Source of the DNA: Desulfovibrio sp. An276
GTDB lineage: Bacteria; Desulfobacterota; Desulfovibrionia; Desulfovibrionales; Desulfovibrionaceae
Assembly: GCF_002159665.1 (NCBI RefSeq)
Contig: NZ_NFJC01000026.1
Coordinates: 1-42,910, forward strand
Reading direction: 5' to 3'
Length of the DNA stretch: 42,910 nt
Below are positions 17,279 through 26,219 of this stretch, one piece after another (the stretch's first letter is position 1; the number at the start of each line of letters is the position of its first letter). The notes under the pieces are model-generated. The model saw only the letters and a list, made by a program, of their open reading frames with translations, was not told where the DNA came from and ran no database searches. The position numbers were made by a program, and so were the translations under genes.

Positions 17279-20200
17279 CTAATAGTCCAGTTTCCATTTG
17301 ACACCGGCAGAAGTATTGCCACTTCCTGCTTCCATGGTCGCACTTGTTCGGGGGCCAAGTTCTATCTGAATGACAGCTGTGGTGTCGGCATTTTCACTTG
17401 TGTCCTGCTTCACGCCAACATAGACCTTGTCCATGACATAGCTGCCGAGTTCAAGCTGGGCTGATCCATCGTTTTGCGAGAAGTTGAGCACATCGAGTCC
17501 GGTTATCTGCCTGGCCAGATTTGCAATGCCGCTTCCTCCTGTGGTCCCGAAGGCAGCAAAGCTTGCGGCAGTAGCTCCAAGCCGCAAGAGTTCGAACTGA
17601 CTAAGCTCGTTGGCTGGCTTGCCAAAGAGCATGTAGGCAAGGATATCGTTCCTGGGCATGGAGGGATTGCTTGTAAGATGCAGATTGAGCTTGGCTGCTG
17701 TGCCACTTACGACAACAGAAGTCTCAATGGCATTCACGACCGTAGTCATTTGTACATTGATGAGAGGATCCAGTCCTCCGGCGAATTTTACTGTTCCCTC
17801 GTTCAGGGTAAAGCGCTTGTTGAGAAGATCCAGGCTGCCACGCACTGCTTCGACCTGTCCTGTAATGCCGGGCCTTGCAAGTGGACACTGCATCCGCATG
17901 CCGGCCTTCCACTCGCTGTCGAAGCCGTATCCTGTAACAAAAAACTTGTTCACCCCAAGGGTAATGTCGAGATTGCCGAGAATGTTGGAACGCTTTTTCT
18001 GTTCCCTTGTCACAGCCTGTTTGCGCGCTGCCAGGATGGCTTCCTTCGGGCCTTCTACCAGGGGCAGCGTAGTGATACTGGAAGGCAGTTGCAGGGCATC
18101 AAGCTGAATTCTTCCCCTGTCTACGTTCAGCCTGCCAGTGATTTGCGGAGCTGTCAGGGGGCCAGATACGGAACAGTTGGCCGAAAGCACTGCGCGTATA
18201 TCGCGCCTGCGCAAAGGGGCAAACTGATCCAGACTGGCCCTGGCTGTGACAGTCTGCAGATTGGTCGAGCCATTGAGCGAGAAGCTCCCCTTTTTGCGCC
18301 TGCCATCCTTTGCATCTATGGCAAAATCGATTTTTGTGGCTGCCAGCGAGCCTGCAAGGGAAGCATTGATGTCTGCGTTGATCTCGCGCACCAGAATGCC
18401 GTACTCGACATCCTTGAAAAGGGCATCCTTCAGGGAAATGTTCGCCTTGCCAGAGGGAGAGGCCAGCGTTCCGCCGATATCTGCCTGCAGCCGAAAATTG
18501 CCGGTAAGCCTGCGGTTTGGTTGCAGGGCAAGGAGCCAGAGTTTGGCAACGGACCCGGAGATATCAGTCTTGATGCGCAGAGGGGCCGTAGTTGCAAAGG
18601 CAAACCGGCCGTTTTTGTCAAGCAGGGGCACGTTTGCCTCGCAGACAAAGGTATCAAGCTCCAGGGCGTCCCGGCTTGCCTGGGCCAGATTGACAACAGC
18701 CCTTGCAGCTCCCTTGTTGTCCAGAGAACCTTCAACGTCAGCCGAAAGGGGAGGGAGCCCCTTGACTGGCAGAGTGAGGCTGTCTACGCGCACCCTGAGT
18801 TTCCCGGTGGGCATTTGGGGAGAACCGGCCACGTCCAGCACTGCGTCGATTTTGCCTGCCGGCAGTCCAGGAACAACCCTTGCCCAGGCAGAGGTATCGA
18901 GATGTGTCAGGAGTAGCTTTGCGCCAAGGCTGTCGCTGGAAAGATGGCCAGCAAGATCGAGTTTTCCTGAGGGTTGGAGGGCTAGGGAACAATTTTTCAG
19001 GTAACTCTTCTCTCCAAGGGCAAGGACAGTTTCCCCAAGGAGTCGCAGCCCGCAGCCATGCTGGGGAATGCCAAGATTGAACCGTGTCAGCCGTATCTCG
19101 GAGGCTTTTAGGGACAGCTTAGAAACAAGCTCTGTCTGGACACCCCCTGAAGACAGGGCCGAGAGGGCTACTTCGCTGGCATTTCCCTTGGCCTCCAGGG
19201 TGAAATGGACGGGTTTGATCGTAGATGTGCGGACATCCTTAGTGTCGATGCTGGCAGCAAGCTCCGCATTGTTCAAATCAAGGCCATCAATGGATGCCGT
19301 AGCGCTGGCAGAAGACAGGCTGACAATGGGGCTCGCCATCTTTTCTGCACTTGCAAGGGAGATATTTTTCCCCTGCACAACGAGAGCGGCCCTTTGCCTG
19401 CCGTTTTGAAAGGCAAGATCAACTTTGGTTTGTACAAGGCCATGCATGGAGAGAGGCAAAAATTCTGCCAAGAGTGGAGCGTTTTCCAGAACAAGACGTA
19501 CCTCTCCATCAAGTGCCGGAAGGAGATTTGCCAGATTGGGCAGTCTCGATACAGAAGCAGCCTCTGCTGCACTACCGCTGGTTTTGCAGGAATCTTCCAA
19601 AACATGGTTCTGCCTTGCCGGCAGAGAAAAATCGCTGCCAAGTTCAGTGCCGATCTTGCCATCAAGGGTAATGCCCGGTGATGATGCACAAGGAACAAAA
19701 CTAAGCAGGAGCCTTTCGTCAATCAGCTGTGCGTAAAACTGCACGTTTAGGGCAAGCGGGGTGTTTTGCACAAGGGTATTTGCTAGAATTCCGATTTGTC
19801 CCTTTTCGCCTGCAAGAAGATTGGGCAGCGTGGAAGAGGGCAGAACAAGGCGCAGTGATGGGTTGTGCAGGGCAAGGTTGCCAGTCTGTACGGTACCCGC
19901 GCGTGTTTCTGCCGCAAGCCTTGGTTCGGAAAGTGAGCCCGAGAGAGTGATGGCGCAGCTAGCAACGTCAAGGCCTGTCCCGGCAAGAACAGTACGTACC
20001 GGGAAGTTGGTGTATGGCACTTGGCCTGAGTCTTTTTCGGCAGTTGTTGAACTGGCTTTGTCAGGGCCAGGTGATGCCTGCCTAGAGCCAGTATCCTCGG
20101 GAAGAAGAAGCAGGGAGATATCCCCAAAAAGCATGGGGTCAGCCCACTTTTTTTCTGCGTGAGGAGCAATTTTCGCCCTGCCGTGCAGGGCAAGGAGCAG

Positions 20201-20932
20201 GACATCGGCATCATTTGTTCGCGGACAGTCTGTTTCTTGCGCAACCTGTGTCCCCGTTTCGGAATGCTCGTTGGCTGTTTGGTCTGGGGGGCGGATAGCC
20301 GCTTCTTTTTGAGCCTGGAGCGATTCCGATTCCCGTGCATAGGCCTGATCGTAGAGGCTTCTTTGTACTCTCAGATGGTCAATGGCTAGGGAGCGTATCT
20401 CGATTCCCGGTATCCAGGATGGAAAGCCCGAAGTTGCGCCCGAGATGGTTTTTAAAAGGTCGCGTACATCAAGCGGCGTTGTCTGTTGTGCATGTGCGGG
20501 AGAAGAGTCGGGAAGACGGGCCAAGAGTCCCTCCTCCACACCCAGATCTACATGCAACAGGGCGGGAAAGTCGGAAAAATCCAGACCAAGGCTGGCATTT
20601 TTGATTTCAAGCCATGTTCCCCTGCTGTCGGCAAAGGAAAGAGCAAGCGAAAAGTCTAGGGGGATGCTTCCACGAAGTCCATGTATGCTGACGCCCGAAG
20701 CGGCCACAAGTTCGTTCAGTTTCTTCTCAAGGAAGGCCTGTCCGTTGCCTGTCTGCAACAGGCCAAGAGCCGCGATCACGCTTGCAAGCACGAGCAAAAG
20801 CAGAGAGCAGAGCACAAGGGCCGCGCGACGGCAGATTTTGCCCCAGGAGAGAGTGGGGTGAACCTTTGTGGTTTCGGGGGCGGGCGTCTGGTTGACGTCT
20901 GCCCCATGCTCGTTCTTCCTGTTCTCGTCCAT
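17279..20932 (-). CDS. tamB: Translocation and assembly module subunit TamB
   Basis: A 1217-residue AsmA-like/TamB (DUF490) protein, an inner-membrane-anchored periplasmic bridge thought to carry lipids or aid insertion of outer-membrane proteins together with TamA. One N-terminal membrane segment lies at about residues 37-60. A long beta-repeat body follows, and the characteristic TamB C-terminal domain ends in a beta-strand with aromatic last residue (GVKWKLDY). Length is close to that of E. coli TamB (1259 aa). It begins 13 nt after tamA, so the two form one operon. Residues 200-300 contain charged low-complexity stretches that are probably disordered. Confidence 0.92.
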   Translation of the reverse strand: MDENRKNEHGADVNQTPAPETTKVHPTLSWGKICRRAALVLCSLLLLVLASVIAALGLLQTGNGQAFLEKKLNELVAASGVSIHGLRGSIPLDFSLALSFADSRGTWLEIKNASLGLDFSDFPALLHVDLGVEEGLLARLPDSSPAHAQQTTPLDVRDLLKTISGATSGFPSWIPGIEIRSLAIDHLRVQRSLYDQAYARESESLQAQKEAAIRPPDQTANEHSETGTQVAQETDCPRTNDADVLLLALHGRAKIAPHAEKKWADPMLFGDISLLLLPEDTGSRQASPGPDKASSTTAEKDSGQVPYTNFPVRTVLAGTGLDVASCAITLSGSLSEPRLAAETRAGTVQTGNLALHNPSLRLVLPSSTLPNLLAGEKGQIGILANTLVQNTPLALNVQFYAQLIDERLLLSFVPCASSPGITLDGKIGTELGSDFSLPARQNHVLEDSCKTSGSAAEAASVSRLPNLANLLPALDGEVRLVLENAPLLAEFLPLSMHGLVQTKVDLAFQNGRQRAALVVQGKNISLASAEKMASPIVSLSSASATASIDGLDLNNAELAASIDTKDVRTSTIKPVHFTLEAKGNASEVALSALSSGGVQTELVSKLSLKASEIRLTRFNLGIPQHGCGLRLLGETVLALGEKSYLKNCSLALQPSGKLDLAGHLSSDSLGAKLLLTHLDTSAWARVVPGLPAGKIDAVLDVAGSPQMPTGKLRVRVDSLTLPVKGLPPLSADVEGSLDNKGAARAVVNLAQASRDALELDTFVCEANVPLLDKNGRFAFATTAPLRIKTDISGSVAKLWLLALQPNRRLTGNFRLQADIGGTLASPSGKANISLKDALFKDVEYGILVREINADINASLAGSLAATKIDFAIDAKDGRRKKGSFSLNGSTNLQTVTARASLDQFAPLRRRDIRAVLSANCSVSGPLTAPQITGRLNVDRGRIQLDALQLPSSITTLPLVEGPKEAILAARKQAVTREQKKRSNILGNLDITLGVNKFFVTGYGFDSEWKAGMRMQCPLARPGITGQVEAVRGSLDLLNKRFTLNEGTVKFAGGLDPLINVQMTTVVNAIETSVVVSGTAAKLNLHLTSNPSMPRNDILAYMLFGKPANELSQFELLRLGATAASFAAFGTTGGSGIANLARQITGLDVLNFSQNDGSAQLELGSYVMDKVYVGVKQDTSENADTTAVIQIELGPRTSATMEAGSGNTSAGVKWKLDY

Positions 20933-20945
20933 ACAAGGTACTTCC

Positions 20946-23204
20946 TCAGAAGGATTGTCCTATGCTGATATAAAACTGTACGGGAGGGTCTTCTTCCTTG
21001 AGTGGCATGGCCACGTCAAAACGAACTGGGCCAATGGGCGTATAGTAACGCACCCCTATACCTGCGCCCCAGTCCATGTCCAGATTGAACTCTGGCCATT
21101 CGCTGGTGTAGAGCTGGCCTCCGTCCAGAAAACCTACCAGGCCAAGGCTGTCCGTGAGCTTGTATCTGGCCTCGAGATTGATAAGCTGGTATGACCTGCC
21201 ACCCGTAGGATCGCCATTGCTGTCCATGGGGCCTATCTGCTGATAGCCGTAGCCGCGAACTGTGTCCATGCCTCCCAAAAAATAGCGCTGGGTGGAGGGG
21301 ATATTGCGCAATTGAGCTCCATTAAAGGCGCCAAAACCAGCCTTGCCGGCAAAGACCAGCTTGTCGCTTGGCCTTCCGCTGCGGCGTTTGAATGGAGCCC
21401 AGTAGCCGGTAAGGCTGAATTCCGTGCCAACTGCGGAAAAATCTCCGCTGTACTGACCGGACATGGGCTTGATTCTGAGATCCGCCTTGCTGCCCGAGAC
21501 AGGGTTCATGCGATTGTCTCTCGTATCCCTGCGCAGGCGCAGATCCGCGCCATAGATAGTGTAGGCCTGACGGTCGTGTTCGTTGTTCTTGAGCCAGCCA
21601 GTGTCGGTGAACAGTCCCGAAAAGGTGATCCAGTGTCTGTTCCAGAAGCGCACAAGGCCTGCTTCGGCATTTACACCTGTGCGTTCGTAGGCGTCCGAGG
21701 TCTCGTCCATGGCAGAGGCTTTCACGCGGAACAGCTGGGTTCTGGTGATGAAGGCAGGCTTGCGGAACTCCATTTCCAGCCCCCTGTTTGTAGATGTGTA
21801 GGGGGCTGTAAGAGAAAGCTTTTCTCCGCTACCAAAGAGGTTTCTGTGTTCCCAGTGTGCTTCGGCGCCAAGGCCTGTGTCGGTTTCGTAGCGCAGCATG
21901 CCGCCAACTGTTCTGTGCTTGGCATCTTCCAGGGCAATGCCTATATTCTTTTGCGAGATTGAGCCATTGTTGTCTGCAGGCCCCCTGTCCTTCTCATTGA
22001 CAAGCGTTACATTGGAAAAGAGGCCTGTTCTGCGCAAATGGGCAACATAACGGTCAACCTTGCGTTCATCCCACAATACAGGTTCCCGCAAAGTCCAGGG
22101 AACATGCTTGGCAAGGTATTCCCCTGAAACAGAACTTTCCCCATAGAAGACCACCTTCCCGAAGGTAGCCGGCGCGCCAGGCTCTATTTCCACAAGAATG
22201 TTCAGGGTCTTCCTGCTGCGATCAAGATAGTAGTATTCGCCAACTATCCTCGCGTCCGGAAAGCCATTGTTGTGGAGGCGAACAGGAAGTTTCTGGACAC
22301 TTTCCAACACCTCGCTTGCTGTAACCGGTCTGCCCTTGCGTATGCGCGGCAGTCTGTCCGGAGCAAAGAGAAAATTCTTTTTCTTTGCCAGCTGGGCTGG
22401 AATTTCGGGGTAGGGGGTGAAGATTATTGAAATATCGCCGACTACATAGCGGCGTCCCGGACGCATGTAGATTGTGACGCTGGCCTTGCCGTCTTGGGGA
22501 ATGCTCATCCCGAAATCTGCAGCTCCGTCATAATATCCCTCTGAGGCCATGTACTTGAGTGCCGCATCCACATCCTGCCTGGCACGCATTTCCAGACCGA
22601 GTTCTCCATCCGGTGGCGTTTCGTGCAGACGCACGAGCTGACTCAGCTTCTGCATTCCCTTGACAAGATTGGGACCATCCACTTCCGGATTGGGAGCTGC
22701 AACAGCAGGCGCTTCTTCCTCCTTTTGCTGACGGGCAAGATCCTCTGCTGCGCTCAGCGTGGACGGGTCATCATGGGAGTCATTCGTAGGGGCATCCTTC
22801 CCGTTTTTGGAGGATTCTTCCTTTTCGTTCTTGCCGTCTTTTTCGTCTTCTCCCTGCTTTTTGTCAGCGCTCTTGTCCTTCTCGGGTACAAGTACTTCCC
22901 TGCCGTCATCGGTCACAAGGACAAATTTGACTTCATAGGGAAGAGGCTGCGCAGAGCTTTCCACTTCCGCACTCATGTTGGAGCGCGGACGAGGAGCAGG
23001 CTTGTCCTTGAAAATGAGCCCGCAGCCACAGCACAAAAGCATGACTGTCAGCATAGGAACAAGGCAAAAGCACAGCCTTGCCCAAAAAGAGCTTGGGAAG
23101 GGGCAGGATTCGGTGGCAGGCCCGTGTGTCTTCTGGAGCTTTCTTGTTGCTGGCATGTCCGCGAAGTCGAGTTTGAAAGTTGTTTGCTGTGATGAAATGG
23201 ACAT
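20946..23204 (-). CDS. tamA: TamA/BamA-family outer-membrane protein with an extended charged N-terminus
   Basis: A 752-residue Omp85 superfamily protein. A hydrophobic segment lies at residues 44-63 and ends in a Cys-rich patch that is not a clean lipobox. A Lys/Glu/Asp-rich low-complexity stretch follows at about 106-178, then POTRA-like repeats to about residue 430 and a C-terminal 16-strand barrel ending in Phe (ISIGQSF). RGYGYQQIGP is the conserved loop-6 R-G-Y/F motif. E. coli TamA is 577 aa; the excess is the N-terminal extension. It leads the operon tamA-tamB. A promoter-like sequence sits at 23233-23261. No strong ribosome binding site precedes the chosen ATG, so a downstream start (Met17) cannot be excluded. 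Confidence 0.9.
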   Translation of the reverse strand: MSISSQQTTFKLDFADMPATRKLQKTHGPATESCPFPSSFWARLCFCLVPMLTVMLLCCGCGLIFKDKPAPRPRSNMSAEVESSAQPLPYEVKFVLVTDDGREVLVPEKDKSADKKQGEDEKDGKNEKEESSKNGKDAPTNDSHDDPSTLSAAEDLARQQKEEEAPAVAAPNPEVDGPNLVKGMQKLSQLVRLHETPPDGELGLEMRARQDVDAALKYMASEGYYDGAADFGMSIPQDGKASVTIYMRPGRRYVVGDISIIFTPYPEIPAQLAKKKNFLFAPDRLPRIRKGRPVTASEVLESVQKLPVRLHNNGFPDARIVGEYYYLDRSRKTLNILVEIEPGAPATFGKVVFYGESSVSGEYLAKHVPWTLREPVLWDERKVDRYVAHLRRTGLFSNVTLVNEKDRGPADNNGSISQKNIGIALEDAKHRTVGGMLRYETDTGLGAEAHWEHRNLFGSGEKLSLTAPYTSTNRGLEMEFRKPAFITRTQLFRVKASAMDETSDAYERTGVNAEAGLVRFWNRHWITFSGLFTDTGWLKNNEHDRQAYTIYGADLRLRRDTRDNRMNPVSGSKADLRIKPMSGQYSGDFSAVGTEFSLTGYWAPFKRRSGRPSDKLVFAGKAGFGAFNGAQLRNIPSTQRYFLGGMDTVRGYGYQQIGPMDSNGDPTGGRSYQLINLEARYKLTDSLGLVGFLDGGQLYTSEWPEFNLDMDWGAGIGVRYYTPIGPVRFDVAMPLKEEDPPVQFYISIGQSF

Positions 23205-23554
23205 AGCCCAAAAGAGAATACAAAAAAAGACAATAATAGCCGGATTTCCAAAAAGTCACAAAAAACGAAATTTTAAGAGTTGATACGGTACGTTGGATGT
23301 GGCATAGAAACGGAAACCCAAACCGTTCCTGTCAGTTTGGACAGGAGCCTAACCCATCAAGTACGGAGGCAGTGCTGAAACTTGATGCTTGCAAGTCCTT
23401 AAGTTGCTGTTCTTTCTGCAAAATGGAGGAATATTTTGGTGTTATGGACGAAACTAGTCGATACTGCCAATCATATATTCTCATGCGCTTTGAAAAAGAT
23501 CTGCAAAACAAACTTTCTATGCAGCAAGTACACTTCTGAAAGCACTGAACTAAT
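23205..23554. other. Intergenic region between tamA and the DsrE-like gene
   Basis: 350 bp between divergent genes. It holds the candidate tamA promoter (23233-23261), a weak rightward TTGATA-17-CATAGA pair at 23280-23308, and a 6-bp hairpin (CCTGTC/GACAGG, 23328-23345). A short open frame at 23297-23539 has no ribosome binding site or recognisable domain and I do not call it. Confidence 0.5.
23233..23261 (-). promoter_or_regulatory. Candidate sigma-70 promoter of tamA-tamB
   Basis: Read on the minus strand, TTGTGA (complement of 23256-23261) and TATTAT (complement of 23233-23238) are separated by 17 bp, with the -10 box 29 nt before the tamA ATG. The short leader would leave little room for further regulation. 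Confidence 0.5.
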
Positions 23555-23920
23555 ATGAACTACAATCTTCTTTTGCATGTGGACCTCAACGAGCCTCAGA
23601 GACTCAACTTGGCTTTTGACAATATTGCCAACTATATGAAGTACCTTGCGGAACATCCCGAGGCTAGTGAGGCAAGAATTGTTCTCGTAGCAAACGGCCC
23701 GGCGGTCAATCTCTTTATCAAAAACTGGGATCGCGCCGAACTTCAGGAAAGGGGCAGAAAATTTATGGAACAGGGCGTTTCCATTCGCCTGTGTCAGAAT
23801 GCCCTCAACAAATTCGAAATAGCAAGCGATCAACTGTGGGAAGGCTGTGTTGCCATTCCCGGCGCGATTCCCGAGATTATCAGACTGCAAAACGAGGGCT
23901 ACAGCTACATCAAGCCCTAG
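23555..23920 (+). CDS. DsrE-family sulfur-relay-like protein
   Basis: A 121-residue cytoplasmic protein of the DsrE/DsrF-like fold (YchN type). The strand-loop pattern RIVLVANGPAVNLF followed by a GVSIRLCQNAL motif is typical. Cys80 is at the position of the conserved sulfur-carrying cysteine of this family, so a persulfide role is possible, though many YchN-like members have no proven function. It is a single-gene unit, ends 59 nt after its own start of a long intergenic hairpin is reached (23950) and converges on typA. No strong ribosome binding site precedes the ATG. The link to sulfur metabolism is inference from family and organism type, since it is not adjacent to dsr genes here. Confidence 0.75.
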   Translation: MNYNLLLHVDLNEPQRLNLAFDNIANYMKYLAEHPEASEARIVLVANGPAVNLFIKNWDRAELQERGRKFMEQGVSIRLCQNALNKFEIASDQLWEGCVAIPGAIPEIIRLQNEGYSYIKP

Positions 23921-23949
23921 CCTGTTCAGAGTATACATCTATCAAGACA

Positions 23950-23991
23950 AAGGAGGCATGGGAGAGCGATATGCGCATCCCATGCCTCCTT
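23950..23991. terminator. 13-bp hairpin between DsrE-like gene and typA
   Basis: Arms 23950-23962 and 23979-23991 pair perfectly over 13 bp (AAGGAGGCATGGG) around a 16-nt loop. It lies between two convergent genes, 29 nt past the DsrE-like stop and 26 nt before the typA stop. No clear T-run follows, but position and stability fit a shared terminator or mRNA 3' end protector. Confidence 0.65.
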
Positions 23992-24017
23992 CGTGCATAA
24001 ACAGAGTGCGTGATTTT

Positions 24018-25853
24018 CTAGGCCATGCGCTTTCCGGCCTTGATGCCAGCCATCTGGTAGCGCTTCTGGGCGGAAAGGACGACCTTGCGAAGTCTGATGG
24101 ACTGGGGAGTCACTTCCACAAGTTCATCACCCTTTACAAAGTGCAGGGCCCTTTCGAGGGTCATCTTGCGGACCGGTGTCAGAATGACGTTTTCGTCCTT
24201 ACCCGCGGCACGCAGGTTAGTAAGTTTCTTGGCCTTGGTCGGATTAACGTCGATATCATTGTCACGGTTGTGTTCGCCAATGATCATTCCTTCGTAGACA
24301 GGATCGCCCGGTTCAATGAACAGTGAACCTCTTGGTTCAAGATTGAAAAGGGCATATGCCACGGCGCTGCCCGCACGGTCGGACACTATGCTGCCGGTAA
24401 AGCGGCTCGGGAATTCTCCGCGCCACTCATCATATCCCTCAAGATAGGCATTCATGATGCCAGTGCCCTTGGTATCCGTGAGGAATTCGTCCTGGTAGCC
24501 AATGAGGCCGCGGGAGGGAACGGAGAATTCCAGACGCACGCGCCCTGTGCCTGCGTTGTGGCAATTGATCATCTTGCCTTTGCGCTGGTTCAGCTTCTCC
24601 GTGACAACACCCATAAAGGACTCGTCACAGTCGACATACAGGTGTTCGATGGGCTCAAGTGTCTTGCCGTTTTCATCCTGCTTGAGGATGACTTCGGGGC
24701 GGCCGACAGAAAGCTCGAAGCCTTCCCTGCGCATGGTTTCGACAAGGATGGCCATCTGGAATTCGCCTCTGCCCTTGACGATGAAGCTGTCGTGATCATC
24801 GGACACTTCAAGGCGAATTGCCACATTGCGAAGGGTTTCCTTCTTGAGTCTGTCCTGGATGACACGACTTTGCACAAATTTGCCTTCGCGGCCGGCCAGG
24901 GGAGATGTATTGATACCGATGCGCACCGCAACTGTAGGTTCGTCAACGGTGATGCGCGGAAGAGCTGCCGGATTTTCTCTGGTGCAGATGGTGTCGCCGA
25001 TGGTGACATCCTCGATACCGGCAAGAACAACAATGTCGCCTGGATCGACCTTGTCTACTTCTTTCAGGGTCACCCCCTGGTACACTTGCAGCTTGGTGGC
25101 ACGAAGAGGGCGGGGCTTGTTGTCTGCACCAATGCAGGCCAGTGGTTCGTTGTTGAAAACCGATCCATGCATGATGCGACCTACTGCAAGACGTCCGAGA
25201 TAGTCGGAGTAGTCAAGATCGGCCACCAGCATCTGAAATGGCTCATCGGGATCGTATTCGGGACCGGGGATCTTGTTCAAAATGGTTTCGAACAGGGGGG
25301 TGAGATCCTTTCTTTCGTCGTCCTTGCCGTACATGGCCACGCCATCCCTGCCGACAGCGTAGAGTACGGGGAATTCGAGCTGTTCGTCATTGGCACCAAG
25401 GTCAATAAAAAGATCGTAGATTTCGTTGAGGACCTCGTCGATGCGGGCGTCCTTGCGGTCAATCTTGTTGATCACGACCACAACGGGGAGGCCTGCTTCA
25501 AGTGCCTTGCGCAGCACGAAACGAGTCTGGGGCAGGGGGCCTTCGGAAGAGTCCACCAACAGAATGGCACCGCTTGCCATGGACAGGGAGCGTTCAACCT
25601 CGCCGCCAAAGTCGGCGTGGCCGGGCGTATCGATGATGTTGATTTTGACGTTTTGCCAAGAAATTGCGCAGTTCTTGGCTGCGATGGTAATACCGCGCTC
25701 CCTTTCGAGATCCATATTGTCCATTATGCGTTCGTTGACCTGCTGATCGGCCCTGAACACACCACTTTGCTTGAACATGGCATCCACAAGGGTTGTCTTG
25801 CCGTGGTCGACGTGAGCTATGATTGCGACGTTGCGCAGATGTTCATTTTGCAT
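24018..25853 (-). CDS. typA: Ribosome-associated translational GTPase TypA/BipA
   Basis: A 611-residue translation-factor GTPase of the BipA family, which binds 70S ribosomes and helps 50S assembly and stress growth. The G1 motif AHVDHGKT is at 13-20, the switch I region RERGITIAAK at 51-60, G3 DTPGHADF at 75-82 and G4 NKIDRKDA at about 129. Elongation-factor domains II, III and V follow, then the BipA-specific C-terminal domain with GLIGYQDEFLTDTKGTG. Length is typical. It is monocistronic, with no obvious Shine-Dalgarno before the ATG. High confidence. Confidence 0.96.
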   Translation of the reverse strand: MQNEHLRNVAIIAHVDHGKTTLVDAMFKQSGVFRADQQVNERIMDNMDLERERGITIAAKNCAISWQNVKINIIDTPGHADFGGEVERSLSMASGAILLVDSSEGPLPQTRFVLRKALEAGLPVVVVINKIDRKDARIDEVLNEIYDLFIDLGANDEQLEFPVLYAVGRDGVAMYGKDDERKDLTPLFETILNKIPGPEYDPDEPFQMLVADLDYSDYLGRLAVGRIMHGSVFNNEPLACIGADNKPRPLRATKLQVYQGVTLKEVDKVDPGDIVVLAGIEDVTIGDTICTRENPAALPRITVDEPTVAVRIGINTSPLAGREGKFVQSRVIQDRLKKETLRNVAIRLEVSDDHDSFIVKGRGEFQMAILVETMRREGFELSVGRPEVILKQDENGKTLEPIEHLYVDCDESFMGVVTEKLNQRKGKMINCHNAGTGRVRLEFSVPSRGLIGYQDEFLTDTKGTGIMNAYLEGYDEWRGEFPSRFTGSIVSDRAGSAVAYALFNLEPRGSLFIEPGDPVYEGMIIGEHNRDNDIDVNPTKAKKLTNLRAAGKDENVILTPVRKMTLERALHFVKGDELVEVTPQSIRLRKVVLSAQKRYQMAGIKAGKRMA

Positions 25854-26219
25854 GGTTTTTGTTCTGTTTTCTGTTTTTTCGAGGCTGTGAAGTGACGTAT
25901 GCTTTGTCCCTTATGGCTTTGGGAAGGGAGAGCGCGACAAAAGGCAGACTTTTGCCGATATTCTTGGTACAGGACAGACTGCAGCTGGTACAGTGTGCCT
26001 GGCATGCACAAGGCCGATGCAACAGGGGATGGAATCCTGGCCCGGAAGAAGGGCAACGCCCTTGTGAAGTCGGCTGGCTTCTACCTTTTTTTTGTTCCCT
26101 TGTCACCAATCTGTCCGGTCAAAAGCGTGCGCGCTACTGGACAGAAGCCCCTTTTTTGAGGAAAATAAAGGTTCAGCAACAAGCTTACTGCGAAATTCTG
26201 ACTATATGGAGAACTGACC
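25854..26219. other. Divergent intergenic region typA / biotin carboxylase
   Basis: 366 bp that should carry promoters for both genes; I cannot pick a convincing -35/-10 pair for either. A small AAGGGC/GCCCTT hairpin with a 3-nt loop lies near 26049-26063. A frame that is open through most of it has no ribosome binding site and no recognisable domain. The biotin carboxylase ribosome binding site (GGAG, 26208-26211) closes the region. Confidence 0.45.

Noticed and set aside
23297..23539. 80-codon frame just ahead of the DsrE-like gene
   Set aside because: No ribosome binding site and no recognisable sequence; it ends 15 nt before the next gene, so a tiny leader peptide cannot be fully excluded.
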